64,000 nucleotides of DNA from Mesorhizobium sp. B4-1-4 (GTDB lineage Bacteria > Pseudomonadota > Alphaproteobacteria > Rhizobiales > Rhizobiaceae), in the NCBI RefSeq assembly GCF_006439395.2, contig NZ_CP083950.1, positions 3,410,001 through 3,474,000 of the forward strand. Direction: 5' to 3'. The position numbers and the translations under genes were made by a program. Positions within the stretch are counted from its first letter, which is position 1. The number at the start of each line of letters is the position of its first letter. This document shows positions 36,305 through 44,895 of this stretch, one piece after another. The notes below the pieces were generated by a model. It saw only the letters and a program-made list of their open reading frames with translations, was not told the DNA's origin and searched no databases.

Positions 36305-37526
36305 AGAGTTCAGTCATCTTTGAGATGCGTGCTTTGATGTCATTGGCTGTGTTCGCCCGACCGCTGAACTGCTCAACTTTCTCAGGAGTGTCTAAAGCAC
36401 TCCAATATGCTGCCTGTATTTTTTCCTTGGCAGCAACTAGCTCGCTCCCCCTACTTAGGAAGCCATCTGTTGCAATCATAACCGCATCATACATGCTTTC
36501 GGAGGGACGTTCAGAGCCGGGGGTCAAGCGGAACGGGACCTCATCAAAAATATAGTTGGCTAGATTCAACACAGCATAATATCGCAGGACCAAATTCTCT
36601 GCCTGCCTTTCGTCCAGATTAAGGTTCTCCTCCATGCATTTGTCCAAGATAGACCGCATAGAACCTTTGATGGCATCCTGCTTCCTCAGGGCAAAAAATC
36701 GCAGAACAATCTGGCAGTCTCCTAGCGTTTTATAAAGGTTGTTTTTCTTTCTTTCTGGACTTTCATAATCCATACCAGGATTGTCTGAGTCGTATGGTGG
36801 TATTCCCCAAATTTTTGTAAAAAGTGGCAGCCTGGCGATCCTTATGATGGTGTCATTAAATAAGCCAGAAAATACGGCATTCCTTATCTCCTGAGCATTC
36901 AGCGGCTTTCCACCGGTGTTTAGCCTCTCGAAGACAAACTTCTTTAGTTCCAGAATTCGGTTGCTAGTAGCATCGCGAAGAGCTGCTCTAGACTCTTTCA
37001 GCAGAACGATTGCCGAAAGCGATGCTCTGTCTAGGGTGCGCTTGGTCCGGGGAGGAAGCGTTGCGTAGGTCCGTCCGTTGAGTGGCCCGAGAATGGTCAG
37101 GGATGAAAGCCTAAATTGATTAGAGAAGAATTCTCTCACGGTCAGCAAGCGCTGCTGTCCATCCATTACCTCGTAGCGGGCATAATCTCCCTCAAAGAGG
37201 AATATTGGCGGAACCGGCACGTTTAACAGAAATGACTCAATCAAAAGAGATTTCTGCTTCGTAGTCCAGCGCGATCTCCGCTGATACTCCGGTCTTAGGT
37301 TGACGGTTTTACTCTCGTCAATGACATCTACTATCTGGGGGAGAAGGAAATTATTTGTTTGGTAGATTGCGCGAAATGGCGATTCGACGATTGATTTTTC
37401 AATTTGATCAACGGTCTTAAACGATATGACGTCGAAATCCGAATCGCCTTCTGCCTCGATTTCTGGATTCAGCGCAAACACGCTCTGGGACTGCGATTCC
37501 AATTCTGACTCGCCAGGTATGCTCAC
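36279..37526 (-). CDS. DUF262 (ParB/GmrS-like) protein
   Basis: 415 residues. N-terminal DUF262 domain with NLRPEYQRRSRWTTKQKSLL and the YEVMDGQQRLLTVREFF motif (DGQQR, nucleotide-binding/hydrolysing in GmrSD enzymes), and FERLNTGGKPLNAQEIRNAV. No DUF1524 HNH domain follows, unlike the longer DUF262 protein at 51-53 kb. The overlapping HEPN gene downstream may supply the nuclease instead. ATG 37526; promoter in the AT-rich 300 bases before the serine recombinase gene. Confidence 0.82.
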   Translation of the reverse strand: MSIPGESELESQSQSVFALNPEIEAEGDSDFDVISFKTVDQIEKSIVESPFRAIYQTNNFLLPQIVDVIDESKTVNLRPEYQRRSRWTTKQKSLLIESFLLNVPVPPIFLFEGDYARYEVMDGQQRLLTVREFFSNQFRLSSLTILGPLNGRTYATLPPRTKRTLDRASLSAIVLLKESRAALRDATSNRILELKKFVFERLNTGGKPLNAQEIRNAVFSGLFNDTIIRIARLPLFTKIWGIPPYDSDNPGMDYESPERKKNNLYKTLGDCQIVLRFFALRKQDAIKGSMRSILDKCMEENLNLDERQAENLVLRYYAVLNLANYIFDEVPFRLTPGSERPSESMYDAVMIATDGFLSRGSELVAAKEKIQAAYWSALDTPEKVEQFSGRANTANDIKARISKMTELFAAALQNA

Positions 37527-37830
37527 TGGCCTTGTTTCCTAATTTTAAATTGCCACCATCAACTTGCTGGCTTGCCGATCAGAACACGGATTTTGGGGTC
37601 AAAAATATGAGGCGTCCTATATCGTATTCGAGTTGGATCGTTCCCCCCTCGGCATGCGTCGTTGGCAAGAAGCGGAAATGAACAAGCGTTTCTTCTCGGT
37701 GTCAAACCCTTGGCGTCGGGAGACCAATTTCGGTGGAAGCGGAGGTCAGTGTCGCAAAGAAAAACAATCTTGTTGCAAATTGCCAAACGTTCGTTAGGCT
37801 ATTTGACACATCCAGTTGGAGCGTTTCACT

Positions 37831-38556
37831 ATGGACCACCTTGCCGCCTCGCCTCGCTTTGTCTCCTACCTCCGCGTGTCAACCTTGAAGCAAGGGGCCT
37901 TGGGGCTGGGAATAGCGGCTCAACGCGAAGCCGTGCAGTCCTATGTGCGGGGAGCAGGCGCAGGTGGCACCATCCTTACTGAATATGTTGAGACGGAGAG
38001 CGGAAAGCGGAATGACCGTCCCCAGTTGCATGCCGCCATTGAGCACTGCAAGCTCGCTGGTGCCCGGTTGGTAATCGCGAAGCTCGATCGCCTCTCACGT
38101 AACGCGGCCTTCATGATAGGCCTTCGGGATGCTGGCGTAGACTTCGTGGCGGCAGATATGCCGCAAGCTGATAGCTTCACCGTGGGCATACTGGCGCTGG
38201 TGGCGGAGCGAGAGCGCGAGATGATTTCGCAGCGGACAAAGGCAGCCCTTGCAGCAGCGAAGCGAAGGGGGACAAAACTCGGCAACCCAAACGGCGCGGC
38301 GCACCTTGCGGGATTGGGCAATGTGGAGGCCGTTGCGGGGATCAAGGCCAAAGCCAATGCCGCAGCTCAGCGCTATCTCAAAACTGTTGCCAGCCTTCGC
38401 GCCGATGGCACTACGTCAGCTCAGGGGTTGGCTCGCGCCTTCAATGAGCGAGGCTTCAAGACGCCACGCGGGAGCCGGTGGAATGCTACCGGTGTGCTTC
38501 GGCTCATTGCGCGACTTGAGGGGAAGCTGCCGGCAGGCGATCCAAAAACTGCTTGA
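37831..38556 (+). CDS. Serine recombinase, resolvase/invertase family
   Basis: 241 residues from ATG 37831, with GGAG eight bases upstream (an ATG at 37816 is in frame). Catalytic region FVSYLRVST with the nucleophile Ser as in SxR variants (Tyr-Leu-Arg-Val-Ser), KLDRLSRNA and ALVAEREREMISQRTKAAL, then a C-terminal helix-turn-helix (GLARAFNERGFKTPRGSRWN). Small resolvase size, so more likely resolution or inversion than integration. Lies inside element 1 and converges with a small membrane protein gene, overlapping its end by 53 bases. Confidence 0.88.
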   Translation: MDHLAASPRFVSYLRVSTLKQGALGLGIAAQREAVQSYVRGAGAGGTILTEYVETESGKRNDRPQLHAAIEHCKLAGARLVIAKLDRLSRNAAFMIGLRDAGVDFVAADMPQADSFTVGILALVAEREREMISQRTKAALAAAKRRGTKLGNPNGAAHLAGLGNVEAVAGIKAKANAAAQRYLKTVASLRADGTTSAQGLARAFNERGFKTPRGSRWNATGVLRLIARLEGKLPAGDPKTA

Positions 38557-38818
38557 ACTGTTCGTCGGACATCGTTGGCTTTGGCTTAGCACCGTCAGAC
38601 ACAGCGCTCTGAATCGGCAACATTCCGGTGTTCAGCATTGGACGGCAGCGGCTTATCCCAGCGTTGTCGACGCAACGTTCTAGTGTTCCGAGCCACCTGT
38701 CATGAACTAACACCGAATTGCCCCATACCTGCGCATCGTAGCGAAATGTCAGACTCAGCCAAAGGCCAGCAAGCAGGACCGCGCCGGGCAGCGCCAGTCG
38801 AAGAGCATTCTCAACCAT
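38504..38818 (-). CDS. Small membrane protein coupled to the integrase gene
   Basis: 104 residues from ATG 38818, overlapping the last codons of the integrase gene by 8 bases. One N-terminal hydrophobic segment (LALPGAVLLAGLWLSL), then a soluble tail with three Cys. No family recognised. Its 3' end overlaps the resolvase gene on the other strand. Confidence 0.5.
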   Translation of the reverse strand: MVENALRLALPGAVLLAGLWLSLTFRYDAQVWGNSVLVHDRWLGTLERCVDNAGISRCRPMLNTGMLPIQSAVSDGAKPKPTMSDEQFKQFLDRLPAASPQVAQ

Positions 38819-39877
38819 CGTCCCCTCCAACCAATCGGTAAGGCCGCTTCCCGGGGTCCTCTACAGCGAACCGTGGCAGCCTGTTGATTTCAGCATCAAG
38901 CACCGAAGGGGGCCAATCACCATAGCCTTCCCGTGCATCTATCGGACCGCTGCCCAGCATGAAGTCCCGGGCCTCCTTGTCCATCCCAGAGCTTCGGCTT
39001 CGGGTAGTGAAGAGGTGCCGCCACGCGTGGTTCGGTCGGCCCAGAGGAGCCTCCAAGCCGAGCCCCTTCACCCACGCCGCCACCCGCATGCCGGCATCAA
39101 GGGCCCTGTGCTTACCTTTAAGGCTGCTCAAATCGGTCACCTTCGGATACGGCTCATAGAACACCGGGCCAGGTCCTGCATCTCTGAGCATTCCGAGTAA
39201 GCCTAGTTCAACAAGATGCTGGTGAATGCCTACTGCCCAAGCCTTGCCGCTCTTGGTGCTTCCGTCTTCCGGAGTGATAAGGAGATAGGGAGTTCCGCCC
39301 GCCTCAATAAGCCGCTTACCCTGAAGCTGCGCCACTTCACTCACTCTCAAGCCGGTGTAGGCTAGTATCCACGGCACCCAGAAAAGCGCACGCTTGTGCG
39401 GCGCGGAGAGTGCTTTTTGTGATCCGCCAAAAGTGGCCTTCAGGATGGCAATCGCCTCTGTCTCCGAATATCCTTTCGACCGTATCGGAGCAGGCAAAGC
39501 GCGATTATCAACTATGCCCGAAGCGGCGTTGAACGGGAGGTCGAACTCCTTCACCCCATGGGTGAGGACGGCCCGGACTGCTGAGAGGTATCTGTCACTT
39601 ATCGTCTTAGGCGACAGCCCGGTTTCCATCAAACTGTCCCGCCACCGCCGCACGTCATCCTTGGTCACCCGCCGGGCGTCGTCATGGCCAAGAAAGGCGG
39701 AGAACTTGTCGAGGTAGGCGCGATTGTCCGTGACCGTTTTCGGACGAATGTTTGTGGTCTTGGCTTTGTGATCCAACAGGCGCCCTAGCGAGAGGACTGT
39801 GTCAATCGTAGGGCTGGCCGGCAGTTCGAAGGAGGGGATGCCACCCAACCATTCCGGAGGCCGGTAGTTTCCGTCTA
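38811..39877 (-). pseudogene. Tyrosine integrase, C-terminal part (split by IS630-type element)
   Basis: C-terminal catalytic part of a tyrosine recombinase. Catalytic residues are visible: Arg in AYTGLRVSEVAQL, His-x-x-Arg in NHAWRHLFTTR, and the Tyr in REGYGDWPP; a core-binding SAM-like domain (YLDKFSAFLGHDDARRVTKD) precedes. The frame joins in phase at codon CTA (39878-39876) to codon 237 of the N-terminal part at 41040-41038 once the insertion is removed. The internal TTG at 39848 is not a true start. Confidence 0.9.
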
Positions 39878-40972
39878 GTCACCTGAATCTGAAGTTCGGT
39901 TCATTGTCTTCTGGCAGAAGCGCTTGACCGACGCGAGGATTTGGTCGGCGGATTTGACCCATTTGTATGGGGTCGGGTTCTCGTTGTGGGTTTCGATGAA
40001 GGCGTCGATATCAGCTTCCAGTTCTGCGGTGGAACGGTGTACGCCGCGCTGCAACTGCTTTCGCGTCAGCTCTGCGAACCACCGCTCGACCTGATTGATC
40101 CAGGATGCCGACGTTGGCGTGAAGTGAACATGCCAGTGTGGACGGCGCGCGAGCCAAGCCTTGATCCTCGGCGTCTTGTGGGTCGCATAGTTGTCCATCA
40201 CCAGATGCACGTCCGGGCCATTGGGCATTTCGGTGTCGATCCGCTTCAGGAAGTCGAGGAATTCGGTGGCCCGGTGACGCTTGTAGCAATGACCTATCAC
40301 CGCCCCAGTGGCAACATCGAGCGCGGCGAACAGAGAAGTCGTGCCGTTGCGAACATAAGTATGAGTACGCCGTTCGGCGACGCCCGGTGCCATAGGCAGA
40401 ACCGGCTGCTCGCGATCCAATGCCTGGATTTGCGATTTCTCATCCACGCATAGCACGATCGCCCGGTCCGGTGGTGACATATAGAGGCCGACGATGTCCT
40501 GCACCTTATCAACGAAGAGCGGATCGGAGGAAAGCTTGAATGTCTCGGTACGATGCGGCTGCAGGCCAAACGCGGTCCAGATCCGACGGATGGTGGTATG
40601 AGAAAGGCCGCGGTCGGCTGCCATCGAACGGATGGACCAGTGCGTGGCATCCTTGGGAGTGGTGTTCAACGTACGCTCGACGACCTGAGCAACCTGGGCA
40701 TCGGAGACAGTTCGCGGTCGACCGGTACGATATTCATCTGTCAGCCCTTCAATACCATCCTGTACGAACCGACGGCGCCACTTGCCAACCGTGTGCTCGT
40801 GAACACCCAGGCGTTCGGCAACGTCTTTGCTTTGCAAACCCTGCGCGCACAGCAAGACCATCCGGCATCGATCCGACAAGGAGCGCGGCGCCTTATGCCG
40901 GCGCACCTGAGATTCGAGGAAACCTCTATCCGCGTCGCTTAGAACGACAAGGTCCGCCTGCCTGCCAGCCAT
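39875..40972 (-). CDS. IS630 family transposase
   Basis: 365 residues, full length. N-terminal helix-turn-helix of Pax/winged type ([20 protein letters not shown]), then a linker and an RNase-H-like DDE domain: first Asp in [15 protein letters not shown], second in [15 protein letters not shown], and Glu in [18 protein letters not shown]. The stop codon uses the CTAG at the IS boundary. It seems intact and may be active. Other copies are likely elsewhere in the genome. Confidence 0.95.
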   Translation of the reverse strand: MAGRQADLVVLSDADRGFLESQVRRHKAPRSLSDRCRMVLLCAQGLQSKDVAERLGVHEHTVGKWRRRFVQDGIEGLTDEYRTGRPRTVSDAQVAQVVERTLNTTPKDATHWSIRSMAADRGLSHTTIRRIWTAFGLQPHRTETFKLSSDPLFVDKVQDIVGLYMSPPDRAIVLCVDEKSQIQALDREQPVLPMAPGVAERRTHTYVRNGTTSLFAALDVATGAVIGHCYKRHRATEFLDFLKRIDTEMPNGPDVHLVMDNYATHKTPRIKAWLARRPHWHVHFTPTSASWINQVERWFAELTRKQLQRGVHRSTAELEADIDAFIETHNENPTPYKWVKSADQILASVKRFCQKTMNRTSDSGD

Positions 40973-41037
40973 GAATCAAACTCCTGCTCTTGTGACAGAA
41001 GCCAAACAAAATGAAGCTTACTTTTGTTCCAGGGGAC
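39878..41037 (-). mobile_element. IS630-family insertion sequence
   Basis: 1160 bp, flanked by duplicated TA (39876-39877 and 41038-41039), the hallmark of IS630/Tc1 insertion. Imperfect terminal inverted repeats begin GTCACCTGAATCTGAAGT on the left and, inverted, GTCCCCTGGAACAAAAGT on the right. Carries one transposase gene and lies within the integrase gene of element 1. Confidence 0.9.
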
Positions 41038-41748
41038 TAGGTAGGCTTCAAGTTTTTCCCATGCCAACCCGTGAAACTTAGCGAACTGCCCCATTAGCTT
41101 CGCCTTGCTGGCAGCCGAGACGACGAGGCCCTTTGACTTCAACGCGGCCTTCGCGCGGAACTGACTTTTTGCGCTGGGAAACGCCCGGAGCGCATACTCC
41201 AACGTTTGCAGAGCGGCCTTCGAGGGGCCCGGTGGTTCGTTTGGCAACAACTCTGCTACGCGCTTTTTAAGGTCAATGAACTTCAGAGGTGCAAGGGCGG
41301 CCTCTAGTTCATGAAGGCGCAAGCTCTGGCTGCCCTGTAAGCCGAGCGCTTTCCGCATCGTTCGGAAGATGCTGTTCACCCAAACGGTCGGCGCGGCAAC
41401 CTTATCCGGGTTACCTTCGTTTTCCTGGAGGAATGTGACGGCATCCGCCCCCGCTAGCGCCACCGCGTTCTTGTGGCTTATCTCCAATGGCCCGCCGTTT
41501 AACAGCTCGCGACATCTAGACCACATCGCCTCTATCTCAAGCGAGACTTCCTTAAAGGTCCGCTCAGCTAGCTTTCGGTCTTTGGTGCCAAGAGAGCGGT
41601 GGATTTCTCCCGTAAGCTTGATGCCCAACTCCGCTAATCGGGCTCTGTCCCTGAAGAGATCGGGAGGTGTTGCCTTGCGAAAATAGAGAATACCCGTTTT
41701 CGGATGGGGCCATGGACCCGTCATCACCCACCTACGCCGCGTTGCCAA
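41038..41748 (-). pseudogene. Tyrosine integrase, N-terminal part (split by IS630-type element)
   Basis: First 237 codons of the integrase, starting ATG 41748. The N-terminus HPKTGILYFRKATPPDLF followed by HRSLGTKDRKLAERTF is typical of the arm-binding domain of alphaproteobacterial element integrases. Joining with the C-terminal part after removal of the IS and one TA gives 592 codons in one frame. The gene starts 78 bases inside the right attachment repeat, the usual place for an integrase. Confidence 0.9.
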
Positions 41749-41825
41749 TCGTGCTCTCCATTGTAGCAGCCGTCTTGTGGGAAGCTACGGAAAAAGCTAA
41801 GTTATTGACGCTACAGGCGAAGGAA

Positions 41826-41849
41826 CTGGTGCTGCGAGAGAGGATTGAA
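41826..41849 (-). repeat. Right attachment repeat / left edge of element 2
   Basis: Second copy of the 24-bp tRNA 3'-end core. The body of a tRNA is not present on its right side: the ~75 bases there do not fold as a tRNA. It is therefore likely an internal junction between tandem elements, the intact tRNA lying beyond base 64000. Confidence 0.82.
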
Positions 41850-41935
41850 CTCCTCAAAATTGCACCTGGAAGCCTTGAAAACCAAGGGATTCAGTCGCCG
41901 CTGAAGACCTCTTGTGTACCAGTGTTGTGGCCCAT

Positions 41936-42226
41936 TCACAAGGGCCGAAGAGCTGCTAGCCGCACTTCCAAACGATTGATCACGGCTTGCATCAGGTCGG
42001 CGGAATCCCTGGCCTCCTTCGCAATGTCCATCCTACGGGCACCCTCGGCAGCGGCCATCACTTCCATCAGCTTACGACCGACCTCCGCCCCGGCCGTCTC
42101 CAACTCTTCCAAAGTCCAAGCTGGATCGGGGAAGAGCAAGGCCACCTTGGAAAGGGAAGAGACCCTCTCCTGGAGGCGCTTGATGGTGCCGGGCAAGTCT
42201 CTGATCGGCGCTGCAAGTTTCCCCAT
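41936..42226 (-). CDS. Small helical protein, tandem paralogue B
   Basis: 96 residues from ATG 42226 with CGGAG upstream; the longer frame to 42352 is unlikely. It resembles the preceding gene product over its length: both start with a helix, then LFPDPAWTLEE here against FFPHPDSTPGE there, then AAAEGARRMDIAKEARDSAD against AAAEAVGKPDVAKQARQYAE. No known family. First gene inside element 2, reading toward the attachment repeat. Function unknown. Confidence 0.68.
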   Translation of the reverse strand: MGKLAAPIRDLPGTIKRLQERVSSLSKVALLFPDPAWTLEELETAGAEVGRKLMEVMAAAEGARRMDIAKEARDSADLMQAVINRLEVRLAALRPL

Positions 42227-42324
42227 TGCTGTCTCCGGTTGTTTGCCTGCCTTAGCGTAGAGGGAAAGCGAACGGGCCAGCCCGAGCGATGATCGTGGTT
42301 TCGCCCGCTCATTTCGGAGGATGA

Positions 42325-42600
42325 CTATCCCTTCGCAATCCGGCTCTGCCACCGTTCTTTCAAGTTCGACATCTGCTCTGCGTATTGTCTGGCCTGTTTG
42401 GCGACATCCGGCTTACCTACCGCTTCGGCGGCGGCAGCGAGCCGGACGAGTTCCTGGCCGTGCTCAACGACGGACATCTGCTGCTCGCCGGGAGTAGAGT
42501 CCGGATGGGGAAAGAACCAAGCCATCTGCAGGTTCGCAGCCCGATCGGCAAGTTGCTTCAGATTCGCGGCGAGTCGGTCGGTCCGTGTTCCCGTTTCCAT
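42325..42600 (-). CDS. Small helical protein, tandem paralogue A
   Basis: 91 residues from ATG 42600 with AAGGAG upstream. Predicted almost fully helical with a central FFPHPDSTPGE turn. Paralogous to the gene 98 bases downstream (see that entry), so the pair arose by duplication and may form a heteromer. Unrecognised family. Confidence 0.7.
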   Translation of the reverse strand: METGTRTDRLAANLKQLADRAANLQMAWFFPHPDSTPGEQQMSVVEHGQELVRLAAAAEAVGKPDVAKQARQYAEQMSNLKERWQSRIAKG

Positions 42601-42691
42601 TGTTCAATTTCTCCTTCCAAGTCTTATCGTCCATTTAGCAACACGGGTGTTCAGAAACAGTAAAACCGGGGGCTATTCTCGAACTTCTCGC

Positions 42692-42820
42692 ATATACGAG
42701 GCAGCCATTATCCCGGAGCGATGGCCGATCGTGCTCGAAAGCCTCTCCAGGCTTGCGAACGCAGTCGGAGCGACCCTATTTGCGGTCGATGGGGCGCGCG
42801 CCCGGCGCTACGTTTGTGGT
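42692..42820 (+). pseudogene. Remnant of a LuxR-type regulator N-terminus
   Basis: About 42 codons reading IYEAAIIPERWPIVLESLSR, then LANAVGATLFAVDGARARRY. This matches the start of a common rhizobial LuxR family in which the same EAA-x-xPE-x-WP pattern opens the sensor domain. No sensor remainder and no helix-turn-helix follow; the frame runs into an unrelated gene. Evidence of an older insertion. Confidence 0.5.
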
Positions 42821-42865
42821 ACGAGGAGGATGACGACAGGGCCAGAGACTGGAGGGGAGATCCGC

Positions 42866-43531
42866 ATGTGGCTGAGGGTTGACGAGAACACTGACGTGCT
42901 CACGTCCCTGTCGGAATGTCTGCATTGTGTCCGGCGTGCCAGCGACGAACCTGGGCTTTGGAAATGGGCCATCCACTCCCTCCATAGCGCGCTTCAAGGA
43001 GCGATGGTCTGCCACCTCTCTGGAACGGCTCAACTCGGGGCACAAAGCGATCGATGCGTTCGCAAGATTCTTGATTGGCACGAAAGGGACAGGCGAGGCG
43101 AAGTCGAAAGGGTTCTTGTCCGCGAGGACGAGTGGGGACCGATATTCCAACCAAAGAGACAGGAGGATGCCTTCCCGGAGGAGCGTCTTGCTAGTGCGCC
43201 TGATCTCTTCGAACGCCTGCATAACGATGTCAAACGAGTCGAGGGCGGCGCGGGCGCGCTCTTAGCGCTGTTACCTCATCACCACCGCTCGTTTGGCAAG
43301 CTTAACACGCTACGGAATGATTTCGTGCATTTCACACCGAAAGGCTGGTCGATCGAACTTGCGGGCCTTCCGCGCATCTGCGCCGATGTCACGAGCGTGA
43401 TCGATATAATTGCCGCTGATCCATGGCCCTTCCGGCATATGCATGAGAGGGACCGGGGTCGGCTCGCTACACTCCTTGGCGAATTGCGAATGGCCCTGCA
43501 AACGTTGGGCAATGCAGATCAGCCGGCATAG
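42866..43531 (+). CDS. HEPN-like hypothetical protein
   Basis: 221 residues from ATG 42866, chosen because GGAGGGGAGA lies just upstream and the sequence before it is a LuxR remnant. The motif LRNDFVHFTPKGWS near residue 150 has the RN-x3-H pattern of HEPN proteins, in a helical context (DLFERLHNDVKRV before, LGELRMALQTLG after). No partner antitoxin is obvious; the RHH-ParB-nuclease-methyltransferase operon follows after 128 bases. Could be a ribonuclease or a nucleic-acid-binding HEPN without activity. Confidence 0.6.
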   Translation: MWLRVDENTDVLTSLSECLHCVRRASDEPGLWKWAIHSLHSALQGAMVCHLSGTAQLGAQSDRCVRKILDWHERDRRGEVERVLVREDEWGPIFQPKRQEDAFPEERLASAPDLFERLHNDVKRVEGGAGALLALLPHHHRSFGKLNTLRNDFVHFTPKGWSIELAGLPRICADVTSVIDIIAADPWPFRHMHERDRGRLATLLGELRMALQTLGNADQPA

Positions 43532-43659
43532 GAAGCTATTGCATGCCAATGGCACTGGCGAGCCAACGGAGCGCATGTTACACGAGTCACTGTGTTACAA
43601 GGGGGGCGACGATCGGCGCTAAAGATCCATCGGGCCACGTGAGTGATGAAAAGGCACGC

Positions 43660-43815
43660 ATGGTCCACATTCGGCTTGACGCAGACCTTCATCGGGCGCT
43701 CAGGCTGATCGTCGCCGAGCGTGACACAACTCTTCAGGAATGGATTAGTCAGACACTCAAGAAGGCCGTCGCTGATGAGCCTGTTATGCGTGTCTCCAGC
43801 AAAGGGGGCCGATAG
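43660..43815 (+). CDS. Ribbon-helix-helix protein
   Basis: 51 residues from ATG 43660 (AAAAGG six bases upstream; GTG 43639 possible). MVHIRLDADLHRALRLIVAE gives the beta-strand and first helix, and TTLQEWISQTLKKAV the second helix, of an Arc/MetJ-type DNA-binding fold. Its stop overlaps the GTG of the ParB-like gene, so it is the first gene of a coupled operon and a likely autorepressor. Controls by operator sites in 43532-43659 are inferred. Confidence 0.72.
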   Translation: MVHIRLDADLHRALRLIVAERDTTLQEWISQTLKKAVADEPVMRVSSKGGR

Positions 43816-44894
43816 TGGCGAAAAGTATCGAGAACCCGGCAGCTAGCGATGTCATGGTCCCCTTTGCGGATCTGCATCTCGATCTCCTAAATCCCCGTGT
43901 CCCGACTGAGGCATTCGAAACTGACGACGAAGTCGTTCGTTACCTTGTTGACGAGTATGATGTCGAGGAACTCGTACAGTCGATTCTGTCTTCGGGGTGG
44001 ATCGATTACGAACCGCTAATTGTCGAAGACAAGACCAACATTGTCTATGAAGGAAACCGCCGCCTCGCCGCTCTGCGTCTTATTGCCGACGAAAAGCTCC
44101 GGGAAGCGATGAATTATCGCCTCCCCGTTATAGCGGATCCGCAGCCGTTGCCTGTGGCTGTCCGCGTTCGATACGTCCCGAACCGTGCAGCCGCGCGGCG
44201 GTTTATTGCTTTTAAGCATATCAATGGCCCGTTCAAATGGGACGCGTATGCCAAGGCGAAATACGCAGCCGATTGGTTGAAAGAAGGCGAGGACGTGGAG
44301 GTTGTCAGCAAGATGCTGGGCGACAATCACAACACGGTTCGCCGTCTAGTCGCCGGCTATCGCGTTCTGGAGCAAGCGCAAGCGCAAGGCTTCGATCTAA
44401 ATGATCGGACCAAGAAGCGGTTTGCGTTCTCGCATCTCTATACAGCAGTATCCAGACCCGCCGTGCGGACTTATCTGGGAATAGACGATGACGATGACTC
44501 GCAAACCCCTGTTCCAACCGAAAACAGCGAACAGCTCGGTCAGCTTATGTCGTGGCTCTATGGTCAGGAGTCAAAGAAGGAGTCGACCCTTATCGCAAGC
44601 CAGAATCCAAACTTAAATCAGCTTGTGCGCGTTATGGAGAACAAGACTGCTTTGGCCGTCTTGACTACCACCCGTCGACTCGATCAGGCATTCGAGCAAG
44701 TTGAGCCGCCATCAGTGCGCTTCAAAGAGGCGCTTATCGCGGCATCCAGAGAGTGCGAGAACGCGCTTGGGCTTTCAGCGCACTTTGAAGGTGACGATAC
44801 GCTCCTTGCAATGGGCCGGAATCTGGCGACGACCGTTCGGAATTTGCGCGATGCGATGGTGAAGAAGAGCCTCGGCCAAGACGAGGATCTGTAA
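43815..44894 (+). CDS. ParB/sulfiredoxin-fold protein of a modification-type operon
   Basis: 359 residues from GTG 43815, which shares a base with the previous stop. N-terminal ParB-like domain: VPFADLHLDLLNPRV, LVQSILSSGWIDYEPLIV and IVYEGNRRLAALRLI (the ParB box, GNRRxAA, needed for nucleotide or DNA contact). A central helix-turn-helix-like region (VVSKMLGDNHNTVRRLVAG) follows; the C-terminus is helical. No parA or centromere sites adjoin, so chromosome partition is unlikely. In this operon it may be a CTPase or nickase accessory to the nuclease and methyltransferase. That role is inferred. Confidence 0.75.
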   Translation: MAKSIENPAASDVMVPFADLHLDLLNPRVPTEAFETDDEVVRYLVDEYDVEELVQSILSSGWIDYEPLIVEDKTNIVYEGNRRLAALRLIADEKLREAMNYRLPVIADPQPLPVAVRVRYVPNRAAARRFIAFKHINGPFKWDAYAKAKYAADWLKEGEDVEVVSKMLGDNHNTVRRLVAGYRVLEQAQAQGFDLNDRTKKRFAFSHLYTAVSRPAVRTYLGIDDDDDSQTPVPTENSEQLGQLMSWLYGQESKKESTLIASQNPNLNQLVRVMENKTALAVLTTTRRLDQAFEQVEPPSVRFKEALIAASRECENALGLSAHFEGDDTLLAMGRNLATTVRNLRDAMVKKSLGQDEDL

Positions 44895-44895
44895 G

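Larger units (their letters stand above)
32354..41849. mobile_element. Integrative element 1 between two tRNA-derived direct repeats
   Basis: A 9.5-kb segment bounded by the 24-bp repeats. It holds three unknown or polymerase-like genes, a HEPN/DUF262 pair, a serine recombinase, and next to the right repeat a tyrosine integrase reading inward. No transfer genes are visible, so it would be an integrated island mobilised in trans. Its integrase is split by an IS630-type element, so the element is probably immobile at present. Confidence 0.82.

Noticed and set aside
41826..41910. Complete tRNA gene on the minus strand
   Set aside because: Only the T-loop and acceptor end match; the preceding ~50 bases give no anticodon or D arm and no matching 5' acceptor strand.
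42398..42865. N-terminal extension of the 42866 gene
   Set aside because: The first part is antisense to the helical paralogue and the rest is a LuxR remnant; a clear ribosome site precedes ATG 42866.
43815..44894. Plasmid or chromosome partition ParB
   Set aside because: No ParA gene or parS-like sites nearby; the gene is coupled to nuclease and methyltransferase genes.
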